Shown here: piece by piece, positions 1 through 9,220 of the stretch
Position numbering within the stretch: the first letter of the stretch is position 1
Layout of the letters: the number at the start of each line of letters is the position of its first letter
Origin: Ramlibacter rhizophilus
GTDB lineage: Bacteria > Pseudomonadota > Gammaproteobacteria > Burkholderiales > Burkholderiaceae_C
Length of the DNA stretch: 64,000 nucleotides
Assembly (NCBI RefSeq): GCF_004681965.1
Contig: NZ_SMLL01000003.1
Location: 248,001-312,000 of the forward strand
Direction: 5' to 3'
Program-made: the position numbers and the translations under genes
The notes under the pieces: model-generated
Database searches by the model: none
What the model was told of the DNA's origin: nothing
Seen by the model: the letters and a program-made list of their open reading frames with translations, nothing else

Positions 1-139
1 CACGGGCAGGCCGTGTGACTCGACCTTGGCGGGGTACCATCCGGGCATGAGGTTTATTGCATGTGTTCCGCTGCCACGGCGGGGCGTGGGTCTGGCAAAG
101 AGACCTATTCCCCAGTAGGACTTCCGGGAACTGCCCCGC

Positions 140-169
140 TTGCCCGATCCCGGTCGCCTGCACTATGAT
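140..169 (+). promoter_or_regulatory. Candidate sigma-70-like promoter upstream of boxB
   Basis: TTGCCC at 140-145 and TATGAT at 164-169, 18 bases apart, resemble -35 and -10 boxes (4/6 and 5/6 matches). They lie about 50 bases before the boxB start at 217. The rest of bases 1-216 shows no convincing gene. Visual match only. Confidence 0.35.
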
Positions 170-216
170 GCATGCCACTCACCCTGTGCATGCGATTTAA
201 TTCAGGAGACGCCGCG

Positions 217-1647
217 ATGTCCTCGTCCATCAACTACAGCGAGAAGATCCCCAACAACGTGAACCTGAGCGAGGACCGCACCCTGCAGCGCGCCCTCGAG
301 CAGTGGCAGCCGAACTACCTGCAGTGGTGGCAGGACGTGGGCCCCGAGGGTTCGCAGAATTTCGACGTGTACCTGCGCACCGCCGTGAGCGTGGACCCGC
401 AGGGCTGGGCGCAATTCGATTACGTGAAGATGCCCGACTACCGCTGGGGCATTTTCCTGAACCCGGGCGACGCCGAGCGCAAGATCCACTTCGGCGACCA
501 CCTGGGCGAGAAGGCCTGGCAGGACGTGCCCGGCGAATACCGCGCCAACCTGCGCCGCATCATCGTCACCCAGGGGGATACCGAGCCCGCCTCGGTGGAG
601 CAGCAGCGCCACCTGGGCCTCACGGCGCCCAGCCAGTACGATCTGCGCAACCTGTTCCAGGTCAACGTGGAAGAGGGGCGCCACCTCTGGGCCATGGTCT
701 ACCTGCTGCACAAGTACTTCGGCCGCGACGGCCGCGAGGAAGGCGAGGCGTTGCTGGAGCGGCGCAGCGGCCAGGCGGACAACCCGCGCATCCTCGAGGC
801 CTTCAACGAGCCCACGCCGGACTGGCTGTCCTTCTTCATGTTCACCTACTTCACGGACCGCGACGGCAAGTTCCAGCTGTCCGCGCTGGCCGAGAGCGCC
901 TTCGATCCGCTCGCGCGCACCACCAAGTTCATGCTGACCGAGGAAGCGCACCACATGTTCGTGGGCGAAAGCGGGATCAGCCGGATCATCCAGCGCACCT
1001 GCCAGGTGATGAACGAGCTCAAGACCGACGACCCGAAGAAGCTGCGCGAGGCCGGCGTGATCGACCTGCCCACCATGCAGCGCTACCTCAACTTCCACTT
1101 CAGCGTCACCATCGACCTCTTCGGCGCCGACGAGTCGAGCAACGCCGCGCTGTTCTATTCCTCGGGCCTCAAGGGCCGCTTCGACGAAGGCAAGCGCAAC
1201 GACGACCACCAGCTCAAGGGCCAGACCTACCGCGTGCTGCAGGCCCGGGACGGCCAGCTCGTCGAGCGCGACGTGCCCATGCTCAACGCGCTCAACGAAG
1301 TGCTGCGCGACGACTACATCAAGGACAGCGTCGGCGGCGTCGAGCGCTGGAACAAGGTCATCGAAAAGGCCGGCATCCCCTTCCGCCTGAAGGTCCCGCA
1401 CAAGGCCTTCCACCGCAACATCGGCGGCCTCGCGGGCCTGAAGGTCTCGCCCGAGGGCCGCGTGGTGAGCGAGGCCGAGTGGAACGCCAAGGTCGGCGAG
1501 TGGTTGCCCACCGACGAGGACCGCGCTTTCGTCGGCAGCCTCATGGGCCGCGTGGTGGAGCCGGGCAAGTTCGCCAACTGGATTTCCCCGCCGGCCATGG
1601 GCATCAACCGGCAGCCGGTGAATTTCGAATACGTGCGTTTCGGCTGA
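217..1647 (+). CDS. boxB: Benzoyl-CoA 2,3-epoxidase oxygenase subunit BoxB
   Basis: BoxB is the diiron oxygenase component that, with BoxA, converts benzoyl-CoA and O2 to 2,3-epoxybenzoyl-CoA in the aerobic CoA-dependent benzoate pathway; it is cytoplasmic. The 476-residue product is full length for the family, with a typical N-terminus ([19 protein letters not shown]) and an EEAHHMF segment near the middle that supplies carboxylate and histidine iron ligands. I chose the ATG at 217 because CAGGAGA lies just upstream (203-209); an in-frame ATG at 172 would add 15 residues with no family resemblance. boxA follows after 5 bases. The pathway's BoxC lyase and benzoate-CoA ligase are not in the window and may lie to the left. 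Confidence 0.95.
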   Translation: MSSSINYSEKIPNNVNLSEDRTLQRALEQWQPNYLQWWQDVGPEGSQNFDVYLRTAVSVDPQGWAQFDYVKMPDYRWGIFLNPGDAERKIHFGDHLGEKAWQDVPGEYRANLRRIIVTQGDTEPASVEQQRHLGLTAPSQYDLRNLFQVNVEEGRHLWAMVYLLHKYFGRDGREEGEALLERRSGQADNPRILEAFNEPTPDWLSFFMFTYFTDRDGKFQLSALAESAFDPLARTTKFMLTEEAHHMFVGESGISRIIQRTCQVMNELKTDDPKKLREAGVIDLPTMQRYLNFHFSVTIDLFGADESSNAALFYSSGLKGRFDEGKRNDDHQLKGQTYRVLQARDGQLVERDVPMLNALNEVLRDDYIKDSVGGVERWNKVIEKAGIPFRLKVPHKAFHRNIGGLAGLKVSPEGRVVSEAEWNAKVGEWLPTDEDRAFVGSLMGRVVEPGKFANWISPPAMGINRQPVNFEYVRFG

Positions 1648-1652
1648 CAAGC

Positions 1653-2930
1653 ATGGACCAGTCCGAGATCACGCTGCTCAAGCAGCACCTGATCGACCCG
1701 GAGATCTGCATCCGCTGCAACACCTGCGAGGCCACGTGCCCCGTGGGTGCGATCACGCACGATTCGCGCAACTACGTGGTCGATCCGGACAAGTGCAACT
1801 ACTGCATGGCCTGCGTGCCGCCCTGTCCCACGGGCAGCATCGACAACTGGCGCAACGTGCCGCGGGTGCAGGCCTACTCGCTGGAGGCGCAGCTCGGCTG
1901 GGACGAGCTGCCGCCCGAGCTGAGCGAGGCCGAACTGGCCGCCGCCGGTGCCTCGGCGGCCGACGTCGCCCTGGCCGAGCCGCAGGAGATGCCGCTGTCC
2001 GCCTCGGCCATGGAGCAGCCGTTCCGAAGCGCCGCCTACGGCGCCACGGTGCCGCCCTGGTCCGCCGCGCATGCCTTCACCAACCTCTACGGACCCAAGG
2101 CGGCCGAGCCCTTCGTCACCGCCACCGTCACCGGCAATGTCCGCGTGACGGAGGTGGGGCGTGATTACGACACGCACCACGTCGTGCTGGACTTCGGCCA
2201 CACGCCCTTCCCGGTGCTGGAGGGCCAGAGCATCGGCATCGTGCCGCCGGGGGTGGATGGCAACGGGCGCGCGCACTTCCCGCGCCAGTACAGCGTGGCC
2301 AGCCCGCGCAACGGCGAGCGGGCCGGCTACAACAACCTGTCGCTGACCATCAAGCGCGTGCTGGAGGACCACGACGGCAAGCCCGTGCGCGGCGTCGCCA
2401 GCAACTACATGTGCGACCTGAGGGTCGGCGACAAGGTCCAGGTCACGGGGCCCTTCGGCGCCAGCTTCCTGATGCCCAACCACCCGCGCAGCCACATCGT
2501 GATGATCTGCACGGGCACCGGCTCGGCCCCCATGCGCGCCATGACCGAATGGCGCCGTCGCCTGCGCGCGAGCGGCAAGTTCGAGAGCGGCAAGCTCATG
2601 CTGTTCTTCGGCGCCCGCACGCCCGAGGAGCTGCCGTACTTCGGCCCGCTGCAGCGCCTGCCCAAGGACTTCATCGACGTGAACCTGGCCTTCAGCCGCG
2701 TGCCCGGCCAGCCCAAGCGTTACGTGCAGGACCTCATGCGCGAGCGCGCCGCCGACCTCGCGCCCCTGCTGGCCGACCCCGACGCCTGTTTCTTCGTCTG
2801 CGGCCTCAAGGCCATGGAGGAGGGCGTGGTGCTGACCCTGCGCGAGATCGCGCAGGAGGCGGGCATGGACTGGGAGGCCATCGGGCAGGGCCTGCGGCGC
2901 GACGGCCGGCTGCACCTCGAGACGTACTGA
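1653..2930 (+). CDS. boxA: Benzoyl-CoA 2,3-epoxidase reductase subunit BoxA
   Basis: BoxA is the NADPH-dependent reductase that feeds electrons to BoxB. The 425-residue product begins with a double [4Fe-4S] ferredoxin domain ([12 protein letters not shown] and [12 protein letters not shown], residues about 15-65), followed by an Ala/Glu-rich linker and a ferredoxin-NADP reductase module: RQYSVASP binds FAD around residue 210 and [10 protein letters not shown] binds NADP(H). It starts 5 bases after boxB, so the two are co-transcribed. Domain order and length match the known protein. A much longer open frame starts at 303, but its first 450 codons are a shadow of boxB. Confidence 0.94.
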   Translation: MDQSEITLLKQHLIDPEICIRCNTCEATCPVGAITHDSRNYVVDPDKCNYCMACVPPCPTGSIDNWRNVPRVQAYSLEAQLGWDELPPELSEAELAAAGASAADVALAEPQEMPLSASAMEQPFRSAAYGATVPPWSAAHAFTNLYGPKAAEPFVTATVTGNVRVTEVGRDYDTHHVVLDFGHTPFPVLEGQSIGIVPPGVDGNGRAHFPRQYSVASPRNGERAGYNNLSLTIKRVLEDHDGKPVRGVASNYMCDLRVGDKVQVTGPFGASFLMPNHPRSHIVMICTGTGSAPMRAMTEWRRRLRASGKFESGKLMLFFGARTPEELPYFGPLQRLPKDFIDVNLAFSRVPGQPKRYVQDLMRERAADLAPLLADPDACFFVCGLKAMEEGVVLTLREIAQEAGMDWEAIGQGLRRDGRLHLETY

Positions 2931-3063
2931 AGCGGCCTGCACTGCGAACCGGCGGTGGCTCACGCCACCGTCAGTCCGCACCCCACACGAGCGTCTCTCC
3001 TGGGCCGACCCCTGCCCCGGGCCGGGCCCACCACCATGGCGTCACTCAAACAAGGAGATGACC

Positions 3064-3411
3064 ATGAAATTCCACCTTACCGCTGCCGCCGCCCTGCTGG
3101 CCATCGCTCCGCTCGCCCAGGCCCAGGTCACGAGCCCCAACCCGGACTCGCGCACGACGCCGGCCGAGATCTCCCGCGGCGTCCCCGCCGTGGACGTGGA
3201 CACCCGCACCAGCGCCGGCTCGGCCACCAACGCCGTGCCGGGCGTGGACGTGGACGTGGGCAACCCCGCTCGCAACCGCGTTCCCCTGGTGGACGACACC
3301 CGCCGCGCCGGTGCCGCCGGCACCATGCGGGACGAGCAGCGCATGGGCGCCGGCGCCGACACGCAGCTCGGCGCCGACCAGCGCGCGGGGATGCGCGCCG
3401 ACCGCAACTAA
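3064..3411 (+). CDS. Small secreted protein of unknown function
   Basis: The predicted product has 115 residues. It starts with a clear Sec signal peptide (MKFHLTAAAALLAIAPLAQAQ, cut after AQA), followed by a polar region rich in Asp, Arg, Ala and Thr. Two similar segments (VPAVDVDTRTSAGSATN and VPGVDVDVGNPARNR) look like an internal repeat. AAGGAG at 3052-3057 abuts an ATG at 3058 but sits six bases before the ATG at 3064, so the latter is the likely start. It follows boxA by about 130 bases, and a strong hairpin follows it, so it is probably monocistronic. I do not recognise a family; export is the only supported inference. Confidence 0.7.
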   Translation: MKFHLTAAAALLAIAPLAQAQVTSPNPDSRTTPAEISRGVPAVDVDTRTSAGSATNAVPGVDVDVGNPARNRVPLVDDTRRAGAAGTMRDEQRMGAGADTQLGADQRAGMRADRN

Positions 3412-3434
3412 GCTGGGCGTTTCGCATTGATCAA

Positions 3435-3457
3435 GGCCCTCCCCGCCGGGGAGGGCT
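3435..3457. terminator. Bidirectional hairpin between convergent genes
   Basis: GCCCTCCCC (3436-3444), a 3-base GCC loop and GGGGAGGGC (3448-3456) form a perfect 9-bp stem. It lies between the stop of the small secreted protein (3411) and the stop of the convergent AraC gene (3461). Neither side has a strong T run, so termination efficiency is uncertain. Confidence 0.65.
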
Positions 3458-3460
3458 GCC

Positions 3461-4369
3461 TCAGCCCGCCGGCTTCCCCTCAGCCCCTCGGACGCCTGCC
3501 GCCACCAGCTCGCGGTACCTCGACGGCGTCTGCCCGACCTGCCTTGCAAAGAATTTGCTGAAGTACGCCGCGTCGTCGTAGCCCAGCTGCGCCGCCACCT
3601 CGGCCACCGGCATGGGTGTGTAGGCGAGCAGGCGCCGCGCCTCCAGCATCAACCGCTCGTGCAGCATCTGCTGCGCCGACAGGCCCGACACCTTGCGGCA
3701 GCTTCGGCTCAGGTGGTCGGGCGTCACCTGCAACGCCTCGGCGAAGAAGGCCAGCGAGTGCTGGCCCCGGTAGTGCGCCTCGACCAGCGCGAGGTAGCGC
3801 TGCACCAGCGTGTCGCGCACGCCCCGTCGGGTGCCTTCACCGCCCTGCTGGTCGCGCCGCCGCAGGCACTGCACCGCCAGCAGCGTGGCGCAGGCCAGCA
3901 GGGCGTGCACGCGGCCGGGCCGCTGCTCGCGGAACTCCTCGCCGATGCTCGCGAACAGGGGCCCGAACACCGCCGGGTCGCAGGCTGGGGACGGCAGCAC
4001 GAACGAGGTGGCGAGGCCGCTGTCCGCGAGGTTCGATCCGCCCAGCAGCTGCAGCAGCGTGGCGCTCGGCAGCGTGACCTGGTGCCCGGTCGCGCCGGGG
4101 CTGTAGCGAAAGCCGTGCACCGTCCCCGGCGCCAGCACCAGCAGCGACGGGGCCACGGCCTCCAGGGGGTGGCCATCGACCGTGCCCGAGATCGCACCGT
4201 GCTCCAGCCACTGGAACTGATGCAGCCCCTCGTGCCGGTGGGCCGGAATCGTCCAGTCCAGCACCTGCGCGCGCACTGCCACCATCTCGTAGTGCAGGCA
4301 GTCGTCCGGCTGGAAGTGGCGCACCTCCCGGAACGGAACGAGCAGCAGCGGCGCATCGGTGGGTTTCAC
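3461..4369 (-). CDS. AraC-family transcriptional regulator
   Basis: The 302-residue protein has an N-terminal cupin-like sensing half (HRHEGLHQFQWLEHG and LLVLAPGTVHGF are typical) and a C-terminal double helix-turn-helix (FFAEALQVTPDHLSRSCRK, then VAEVAAQLGYDDAAYFSKFF). I placed the start at the GTG at 4369 (VKPTDAPLL), which gives the usual length of about 300. Upstream codons in the same frame are a shadow of the opposite-strand receptor gene. It is divergent from the Bug/ThDP/aldehyde dehydrogenase operon at 4497-9146 and resembles HpaA/PobR-type regulators of hydroxybenzoate genes, so control of that operon is likely. The effector is unknown. Confidence 0.88.
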   Translation of the reverse strand: MKPTDAPLLLVPFREVRHFQPDDCLHYEMVAVRAQVLDWTIPAHRHEGLHQFQWLEHGAISGTVDGHPLEAVAPSLLVLAPGTVHGFRYSPGATGHQVTLPSATLLQLLGGSNLADSGLATSFVLPSPACDPAVFGPLFASIGEEFREQRPGRVHALLACATLLAVQCLRRRDQQGGEGTRRGVRDTLVQRYLALVEAHYRGQHSLAFFAEALQVTPDHLSRSCRKVSGLSAQQMLHERLMLEARRLLAYTPMPVAEVAAQLGYDDAAYFSKFFARQVGQTPSRYRELVAAGVRGAEGKPAG

Positions 4370-4496
4370 GGCGGCGTATTCTGCGCCTGCACGCTGATGC
4401 CGGAAAACTACCCGTCGTCGCACGATCCGTCCCTGGCAGGCGGCGCCGGGCTCGCGCACCATGCGCGGCACCCAGCGACCACCAGGAGACAAGACC

Positions 4497-5474
4497 ATGG
4501 ACAGGAGACAGTTCGTCGCCGCGGCCGCCGCCGTCGGCGCCTTCGGCATCACCCGCACGGCCGCCGCCCAGGCCTCCGGCAACGCGTTCATCTTCTCGGG
4601 CTTTCCCGCCGGCGGCATGGGCGACCAGGTGGCCCGTCCCCTGGCCGAGCGGCTGCGCGGCAAGTACGCGGCCAACGTGCTGGTGGAGGCCAAGGTGGGC
4701 GCGGGCGGGCGGATCGCCGTCGAGCACGTCAAGCGCGCCAGCCCCGACGGGCTCACCATCCTGCAGATCCCGAGCTCGCCCATGGCGCTGTACCCCAACA
4801 CGTACCGGAAGCTCACCTACGACCCGCTGGCCGATTTCATCCCCGTGACCAGCACCGTCACCTACACCTTCGTGCTCACGGCCGGGCCGGGCCTGCCGGC
4901 GGAGGTCCGCACGCTGGCCGACTTCCTCAAGTGGGCCAAGGCGAATCCGAAGCAGGCGAGCTACGGCATCCCGGCCGCGGGCTCGGCGCTGCACTTCACG
5001 GGAATGATGCTGGAGAAGGCCTCGGGCGTGCCGCTGCAGGCGGTGCCGTACAAGGGCGGCGCGCCGCTCCTGGCGGACGTGCTGGGCGGGCAGATCCCCG
5101 TGAGCATCAGCGTGCTGGGCGAGGTGCTGCCGCACGTGCGCTCGGGGCGACTGCGCGCCCTGGCGGTCTCCAGCGGACAGCGTTCGCCCTTCCTGCCCGA
5201 CGTGCCGACGATGGCCGAGCAGGGCTTCAAGGACATCGCGGTGCAGGAGTGGCTCGGCTGGTTCGTTCCGGCCCGCACGCCGGCCGAGACCGTGCAGCGC
5301 CTGAACACGCTGGTGCGCGAGGCCATGCAGGCGCCCGAGTTCGTCGAGGCGCTGGGCAGGAACGGCCTGCAGCCCCTGCACCAGTCGCCCGAGGAGTTCG
5401 CGCGCATGGTGCGCGCGGACCTGCAGCGCTGGGGCCCCATCGTCAAGGCCACCGGCTTCAGCGCCGAGGAGTGA
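4497..5474 (+). CDS. Bug/TctC-family periplasmic solute receptor
   Basis: This is an extracytoplasmic binding protein of the tripartite tricarboxylate transporter (TctC/Bug) family, 325 residues. Its signal peptide has a twin-arginine start (MDRRQFVAAAAAVGAFG), so Tat export is possible. Mature-domain hallmarks include FPAGGMGDQVARPLAERL, VEAKVGAGGRIAVEHV, ASYGIPAAGSALHF, VPYKGGAPLLADVLGGQI and VPARTPAETVQRLN. The start at 4497 follows CCAGGAGACAAG. It is the first gene of a tight operon: the ThDP enzyme starts two bases after it. No TctA/TctB membrane genes are present. The ligand is probably an aromatic or keto acid used by the downstream enzymes, which is inference from context. Confidence 0.9.
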   Translation: MDRRQFVAAAAAVGAFGITRTAAAQASGNAFIFSGFPAGGMGDQVARPLAERLRGKYAANVLVEAKVGAGGRIAVEHVKRASPDGLTILQIPSSPMALYPNTYRKLTYDPLADFIPVTSTVTYTFVLTAGPGLPAEVRTLADFLKWAKANPKQASYGIPAAGSALHFTGMMLEKASGVPLQAVPYKGGAPLLADVLGGQIPVSISVLGEVLPHVRSGRLRALAVSSGQRSPFLPDVPTMAEQGFKDIAVQEWLGWFVPARTPAETVQRLNTLVREAMQAPEFVEALGRNGLQPLHQSPEEFARMVRADLQRWGPIVKATGFSAEE

Positions 5475-5475
5475 C

Positions 5476-7206
5476 ATGGCCCTGCGACTGAACGGCGCCC
5501 AGGCGCTGGTGCGCCTGCTGCTGGCCGAGGACGTGCGGCAGGTCTATGGCGTCGTGGGCGGCAAGCTGGGGCCCTTGCTGCAGGCCATCGCGCAGCACCC
5601 ACGGCTCGGCTTCCTCGGCCTGCGGCACGAAGCCGCGGGGCCGATGATGGCCGCCGCCTGCCACGCCGCCACCGGCCGCATGGCGGTGGCCCTCGCGGAG
5701 ATGGGCCCGGGCGGGCTCAACCTCGCCTCGGGCCTGGGCGTCGCCTGGGCCAACCACCTGCCGCTGCTGGCCCTCACCACCAACCAGAACCGCGCCGCGT
5801 GCTATCCGCACAGCGGCATGTTCATGGACCTGGACACGGTGGCCGTCACGCGCCCCGTCACGAAATGGAATGCCGTGGTGCACGACGCGCGGCGCCTGCC
5901 GGAACTGGTGCGGCGCGCCTTCCGCGAAGCCCTCTCGGGCCGGCCGGGGCCGGTGCACCTGGACATCCCGAACGACGTCCTCACGCAGGACTGCGAGTTC
6001 GCGCACGACGAGTTCGAGCTCTCCCCGGAGCGCTACCGCGCGAGCGGCCGCATGCGGCCGGATGCCGGCGGCGTGGCGCAGGCGCTGGCCCTGCTGCGCG
6101 AGGCGCGCCGGCCGCTCGTGGTCGCCGGCGGCGGCGTGGTGGCGAGCGGGGCGGGCGAAGCCCTGCGCGAGATCGCGCGCCGGCTGCGCGCGCCGGTGGT
6201 ACCCACGCAGATGGCGCTGGGCGTGGTGCCCAGCGACAGCCCGCACTTCATCGGCCACGGCGGGCTCATCGCGGGCCAGCCGGTGCGCAGCGCGTTCGAG
6301 GAGGCCGACGTGATCCTCGCCGTGGGCTGCCGCTGGTCGTCCTGGATGTGGGACGAACAGGGGCCGTTCGCGCGTCGTTCGCACCGCACCATCGCCATCA
6401 ACCTCGACCCCTCGGCCCTCGGCCACCCGGCGGTGCACGAGGTGGGCCTGCAGGCGGACGCGCGTGCGGCGCTCGCGGACCTGCTCGCGGGCTGGGACGA
6501 GGGCGTGGGCGCAGGCGTCGATGCCGGCTGGCTCCTGGGCGCGCGCGCCGGGCGCATGGCCTACGAGGCGCGGCTCTCGGCCCTGGCCGACGAAGGCGAC
6601 GACGGCGAGGCCATGCACCCGGCGGCACTGGCCCGCGCCATCGCGCGCGCGCTGCCGGCGGATGCGCTGGCGGTGTACGACGGCGGCCACACCAGCTTCT
6701 GGAGCAACGACTTCACGCCGGTGCGGGCCGAACGCACGCGACTGCATGAACCCGGCATGAGCCACCTGGGCTTCGGCACGCCCTATGCCCTGGCCTTGCA
6801 GCAGCTGAACCCGGAGCGGCCGGTGGTGCAGATCACCGGCGACGGCTCCTTCGGTTTCACGCTCGCCGAGCTGGACACTGCGCGCCGTTACAAGCTGCCG
6901 GTTCTCACCGTCGTCCACAACAACCAGGCCTGGGGCATCATCCGCCAGGGCCAGAAGGCGGCGCTGGACTTCGAGCTGGGCACCGCGCTGGAGGACACCG
7001 ACTACGCCGCCATCGCGCGGGGTTTCGGCTGCCACGGCGAGCGCCTCACGCAGGTGGCGCAGGTCGCGCCGGCCATCGCCCGCGCGCTGGCCTCGGGCCT
7101 GCCTGCGGTGCTCGACTGCCGCACCCGCTTCGTGCCCCATCCCGCGATGCCGATGTTCGGCCGCATGAACCGCTTCGGCTTCGACGCCCTCACACGCCTT
7201 CCCTGA
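5476..7206 (+). CDS. Thiamine diphosphate-dependent decarboxylase (acetolactate synthase/benzoylformate decarboxylase superfamily)
   Basis: The 576-residue product has the full three-domain POX/ALS layout: an N-terminal PYR domain with the catalytic glutamate in LRHEAAGPMM (about residue 55), a central domain, and a C-terminal PP domain with the ThDP/Mg signature GDGSFGFTLAEL...VVHNNQAWG (about 455-485). It sits between a binding protein and an aldehyde dehydrogenase, which suggests a 2-keto acid is decarboxylated to an aldehyde and then oxidised; benzoylformate to benzaldehyde would feed the nearby box genes. However, the segment where benzoylformate decarboxylase carries an active-site His reads ALAEMGPGGLN, as in acetolactate-synthase-like enzymes, so the substrate is unproven. 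Confidence 0.85.
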   Translation: MALRLNGAQALVRLLLAEDVRQVYGVVGGKLGPLLQAIAQHPRLGFLGLRHEAAGPMMAAACHAATGRMAVALAEMGPGGLNLASGLGVAWANHLPLLALTTNQNRAACYPHSGMFMDLDTVAVTRPVTKWNAVVHDARRLPELVRRAFREALSGRPGPVHLDIPNDVLTQDCEFAHDEFELSPERYRASGRMRPDAGGVAQALALLREARRPLVVAGGGVVASGAGEALREIARRLRAPVVPTQMALGVVPSDSPHFIGHGGLIAGQPVRSAFEEADVILAVGCRWSSWMWDEQGPFARRSHRTIAINLDPSALGHPAVHEVGLQADARAALADLLAGWDEGVGAGVDAGWLLGARAGRMAYEARLSALADEGDDGEAMHPAALARAIARALPADALAVYDGGHTSFWSNDFTPVRAERTRLHEPGMSHLGFGTPYALALQQLNPERPVVQITGDGSFGFTLAELDTARRYKLPVLTVVHNNQAWGIIRQGQKAALDFELGTALEDTDYAAIARGFGCHGERLTQVAQVAPAIARALASGLPAVLDCRTRFVPHPAMPMFGRMNRFGFDALTRLP

Positions 7207-7227
7207 AGCCTCCTGGAGACCCATGTC

Positions 7228-8679
7228 ATGAAGACCATCCGCATGCTGATCGGCGGCGAGTCCACGGACGCCGCCTCGGGCGCCTACTTCGAGCGCCGCA
7301 ATCCGCTGGACGGCAGCGTCGCCACACGCGCGCCCGCCGCCTCGGCGCAGGATGCGCAGCGCGCCGTGCAGGCCGCCGCCAAGGCCTTTCCCGCCTGGGC
7401 CGCGATGGGTCCCGGCGAGCGCCGGGCCCTGTTGAACAAGGCCGCCGCCGCGCTGGAAGCGCGCACGCCGCAATTCGCCGAGGCCATGGCCGCCGAGACC
7501 GGCGCCTCGGCGGCCTGGGCCGGCTTCAACGCGCACCTGGCCGCAGGCATGCTGCAGGAGGCGGCGGCGCTGACGACCCAGGTGGGCGGCGAGGTCATTC
7601 CCTCGGACGTGCCGGGCAGCATCGCCATGGGCCTGCGCGTGCCGGCCGGCGTGGTGCTGGGCATCGCGCCCTGGAATGCGCCCGTCATCCTCGCGGTGCG
7701 TGCCCTCGCCACGCCGCTGGCCTGCGGCAACACCGTGGTGCTCAAGGCCTCGGAGCTGTGCCCGGCCACGCACGGGCTCATCGTCGAGGCGCTGCAGGAG
7801 GCGGGCCTGCCGCCGGGCGTGGTCAACTTCGTGACGCACGCGCCGGAGCATGCGGCGGAAATCGTGGAGGCCATGGTGGCCATGCCGGCGCTGCGGCGGG
7901 TCAACTTCACGGGCTCCACCCGCGTGGGCAAGCTCATCGCGCAGACCTGCGCCAGGTACCTCAAGCCCGCCGTGCTGGAGCTGGGCGGCAAGGCACCCTT
8001 CCTGGTGCTGGCCGACGCCGACGTGGAGGCGGCCGTGAACGCCGCCATCTTCGGCGCCTTCGCCAACTCGGGGCAGATCTGCATGTCCACCGAGCGCCTC
8101 ATCGTGGACGAGGCCATCGCCGACGCCTTCGTCGCCCGCCTGGCCGAGCGCGCCAAGGCGCTGCCGCTGGGCGACCCGCGCCGCGGGCCGGTGGTGCTGG
8201 GTTCGGTGGTGGACCGTGGCACGGTGGACCGCTGCAACGCGCTGATCGACGACGCCCTGGCCAAGGGCGCCAAGCTGGTGTGCGGCGGCAAGGCCGACAG
8301 CACGCTGATGCCCGCCACCGTGCTGGACCACGTCACCGCCGACATGCGCATCTACCACGAGGAGAGCTTCGGGCCGGTCAAGCCGGTGGTGCGGGTGCGC
8401 GGCGTCGATGCGGCCGTGGCCTGCGCAAACGACAACCCCTACGGCCTGTCCTCGGCGGTGTTCAGCCGGGACCTGGGCGCTGCCTTCCAGGTCGCGCGGC
8501 AGATCGAGTCCGGGATCTGCCACGTCAACGGCCCGACGGTGCACGACGAGGCGCAGATGCCCTTCGGCGGCGTCAAGGAGTCCGGCTACGGACGCTTCGG
8601 CGGCCGCGCCGGCATCGACGCCTTCACCGAGCTGCGCTGGATCACGCTGCAGACCACGCCGCGGCACTATCCGTTCTGA
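7228..8679 (+). CDS. NAD(P)-dependent aldehyde dehydrogenase (aromatic aldehyde type)
   Basis: The 483-residue product is a full-length ALDH. The cofactor-binding region APWNAPVIL lies near residue 150, the general base is Glu in LELGGKAPF (about 255), and the nucleophile is Cys in NSGQICMSTERL (about 289). The C-terminus carries PFGGVKESGYGRFGG. It resembles salicylaldehyde/vanillin/benzaldehyde dehydrogenases in its GQICMSTER motif. It starts 21 bases after the ThDP enzyme with CCTGGAGACC upstream, so it is in the same operon and probably oxidises the aldehyde that enzyme releases. Benzaldehyde to benzoate is the attractive guess given boxBA nearby. Confidence 0.9.
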   Translation: MKTIRMLIGGESTDAASGAYFERRNPLDGSVATRAPAASAQDAQRAVQAAAKAFPAWAAMGPGERRALLNKAAAALEARTPQFAEAMAAETGASAAWAGFNAHLAAGMLQEAAALTTQVGGEVIPSDVPGSIAMGLRVPAGVVLGIAPWNAPVILAVRALATPLACGNTVVLKASELCPATHGLIVEALQEAGLPPGVVNFVTHAPEHAAEIVEAMVAMPALRRVNFTGSTRVGKLIAQTCARYLKPAVLELGGKAPFLVLADADVEAAVNAAIFGAFANSGQICMSTERLIVDEAIADAFVARLAERAKALPLGDPRRGPVVLGSVVDRGTVDRCNALIDDALAKGAKLVCGGKADSTLMPATVLDHVTADMRIYHEESFGPVKPVVRVRGVDAAVACANDNPYGLSSAVFSRDLGAAFQVARQIESGICHVNGPTVHDEAQMPFGGVKESGYGRFGGRAGIDAFTELRWITLQTTPRHYPF

Positions 8680-8723
8680 GCGATGCTCGGGCTTCTTCCA
8701 CCATCCGTCATCCAGGAGCTTTC

Positions 8724-9146
8724 GTGACCCTCACCCTGCAGCAAGCCAACCAGATCATCGCCGGCGCCCTCGCCAAGTCGAAGGCCAGCGGCTTCAAGCC
8801 CATGGGCGTGGCCGTGATCGACGCGGCCGGCAACCTCAAGGCCTTCCAGAGCGAGGACGGCGCGAGCATGTTCCGCTTCGAGATCGCGCGGGCCAAGGCC
8901 TGGGGCTCGGTGGGCATGGGCGTCAACAGCCGCGTGCTGGCCCAGCGTGCCAAGGACAATGCCACCTTCATGGTCTCGCTGGCCGCCGTGGGTGAAGGCC
9001 GCTTCGTCGCCCAGCCCGGCGCGGTCCTGATCAAGGACGCCGAAGGGAATGTCCTCGGGGCCGTGGGCGCGAGCGGCGGCACGGGCGACGAGGACGAGGC
9101 GATCTGCCAGGCGGGCGTGGAATCGGCCGGCCTGGTCGCGGGCTGA
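8724..9146 (+). CDS. GlcG/HbpS family protein
   Basis: The 140-residue protein of the GlcG/HbpS (heme-degrading domain) family is full length: LTLQQANQIIAGALAKSK at the N-terminus, MGVAVIDAAGNLKAFQSEDGAS, ARAKAWGSVGMG, and GAVGASGGTGDEDEAICQAG at the C-terminus. The start is a GTG at 8724, fixed by AGGAG at 8714-8718. Family members are often carried in catabolic operons for glycolate, diols or aromatics; the biochemical role is poorly defined, with heme or cobalamin-like ligand binding reported for some. It ends the operon that begins at 4497, and a hairpin follows seven bases after the stop. Confidence 0.88.
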   Translation: MTLTLQQANQIIAGALAKSKASGFKPMGVAVIDAAGNLKAFQSEDGASMFRFEIARAKAWGSVGMGVNSRVLAQRAKDNATFMVSLAAVGEGRFVAQPGAVLIKDAEGNVLGAVGASGGTGDEDEAICQAGVESAGLVAG

Positions 9147-9152
9147 TTCGAG

Positions 9153-9180
9153 GCGCGCCAGCAGGGGGACTGCTGCGCGC
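9153..9180 (+). terminator. Hairpin after the GlcG/HbpS gene
   Basis: CAGCAG (9159-9164) pairs with CTGCTG (9170-9175) around a 5-base loop, and GCGCG (9153-9157) pairs with CGCGC (9176-9180) across a single bulged C. TT follows. It likely marks the end of the 4497-9146 operon. Confidence 0.5.
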
Positions 9181-9220
9181 TTAGCATGTCGGGTCCTCGT
9201 TCATCCGACCATCACCCGAC

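Noticed and set aside
1..48. Minus-strand open frame of 16 codons from an ATG at 48 to the window edge
   Set aside because: Too short to judge, no clear ribosome binding site and no recognisable motif. It could be the start of a divergent gene, but the window ends.
202..1650. 482-codon minus-strand frame opposite boxB
   Set aside because: Antisense shadow of a clearly recognised gene, with low-complexity Val/Ala/His/Leu composition.
5476..7206. Firm call of the ThDP enzyme as benzoylformate decarboxylase (mdlC)
   Set aside because: The GDG...N cofactor motif is shared by the whole superfamily, and the His expected near residue 70 of benzoylformate decarboxylase is not apparent.
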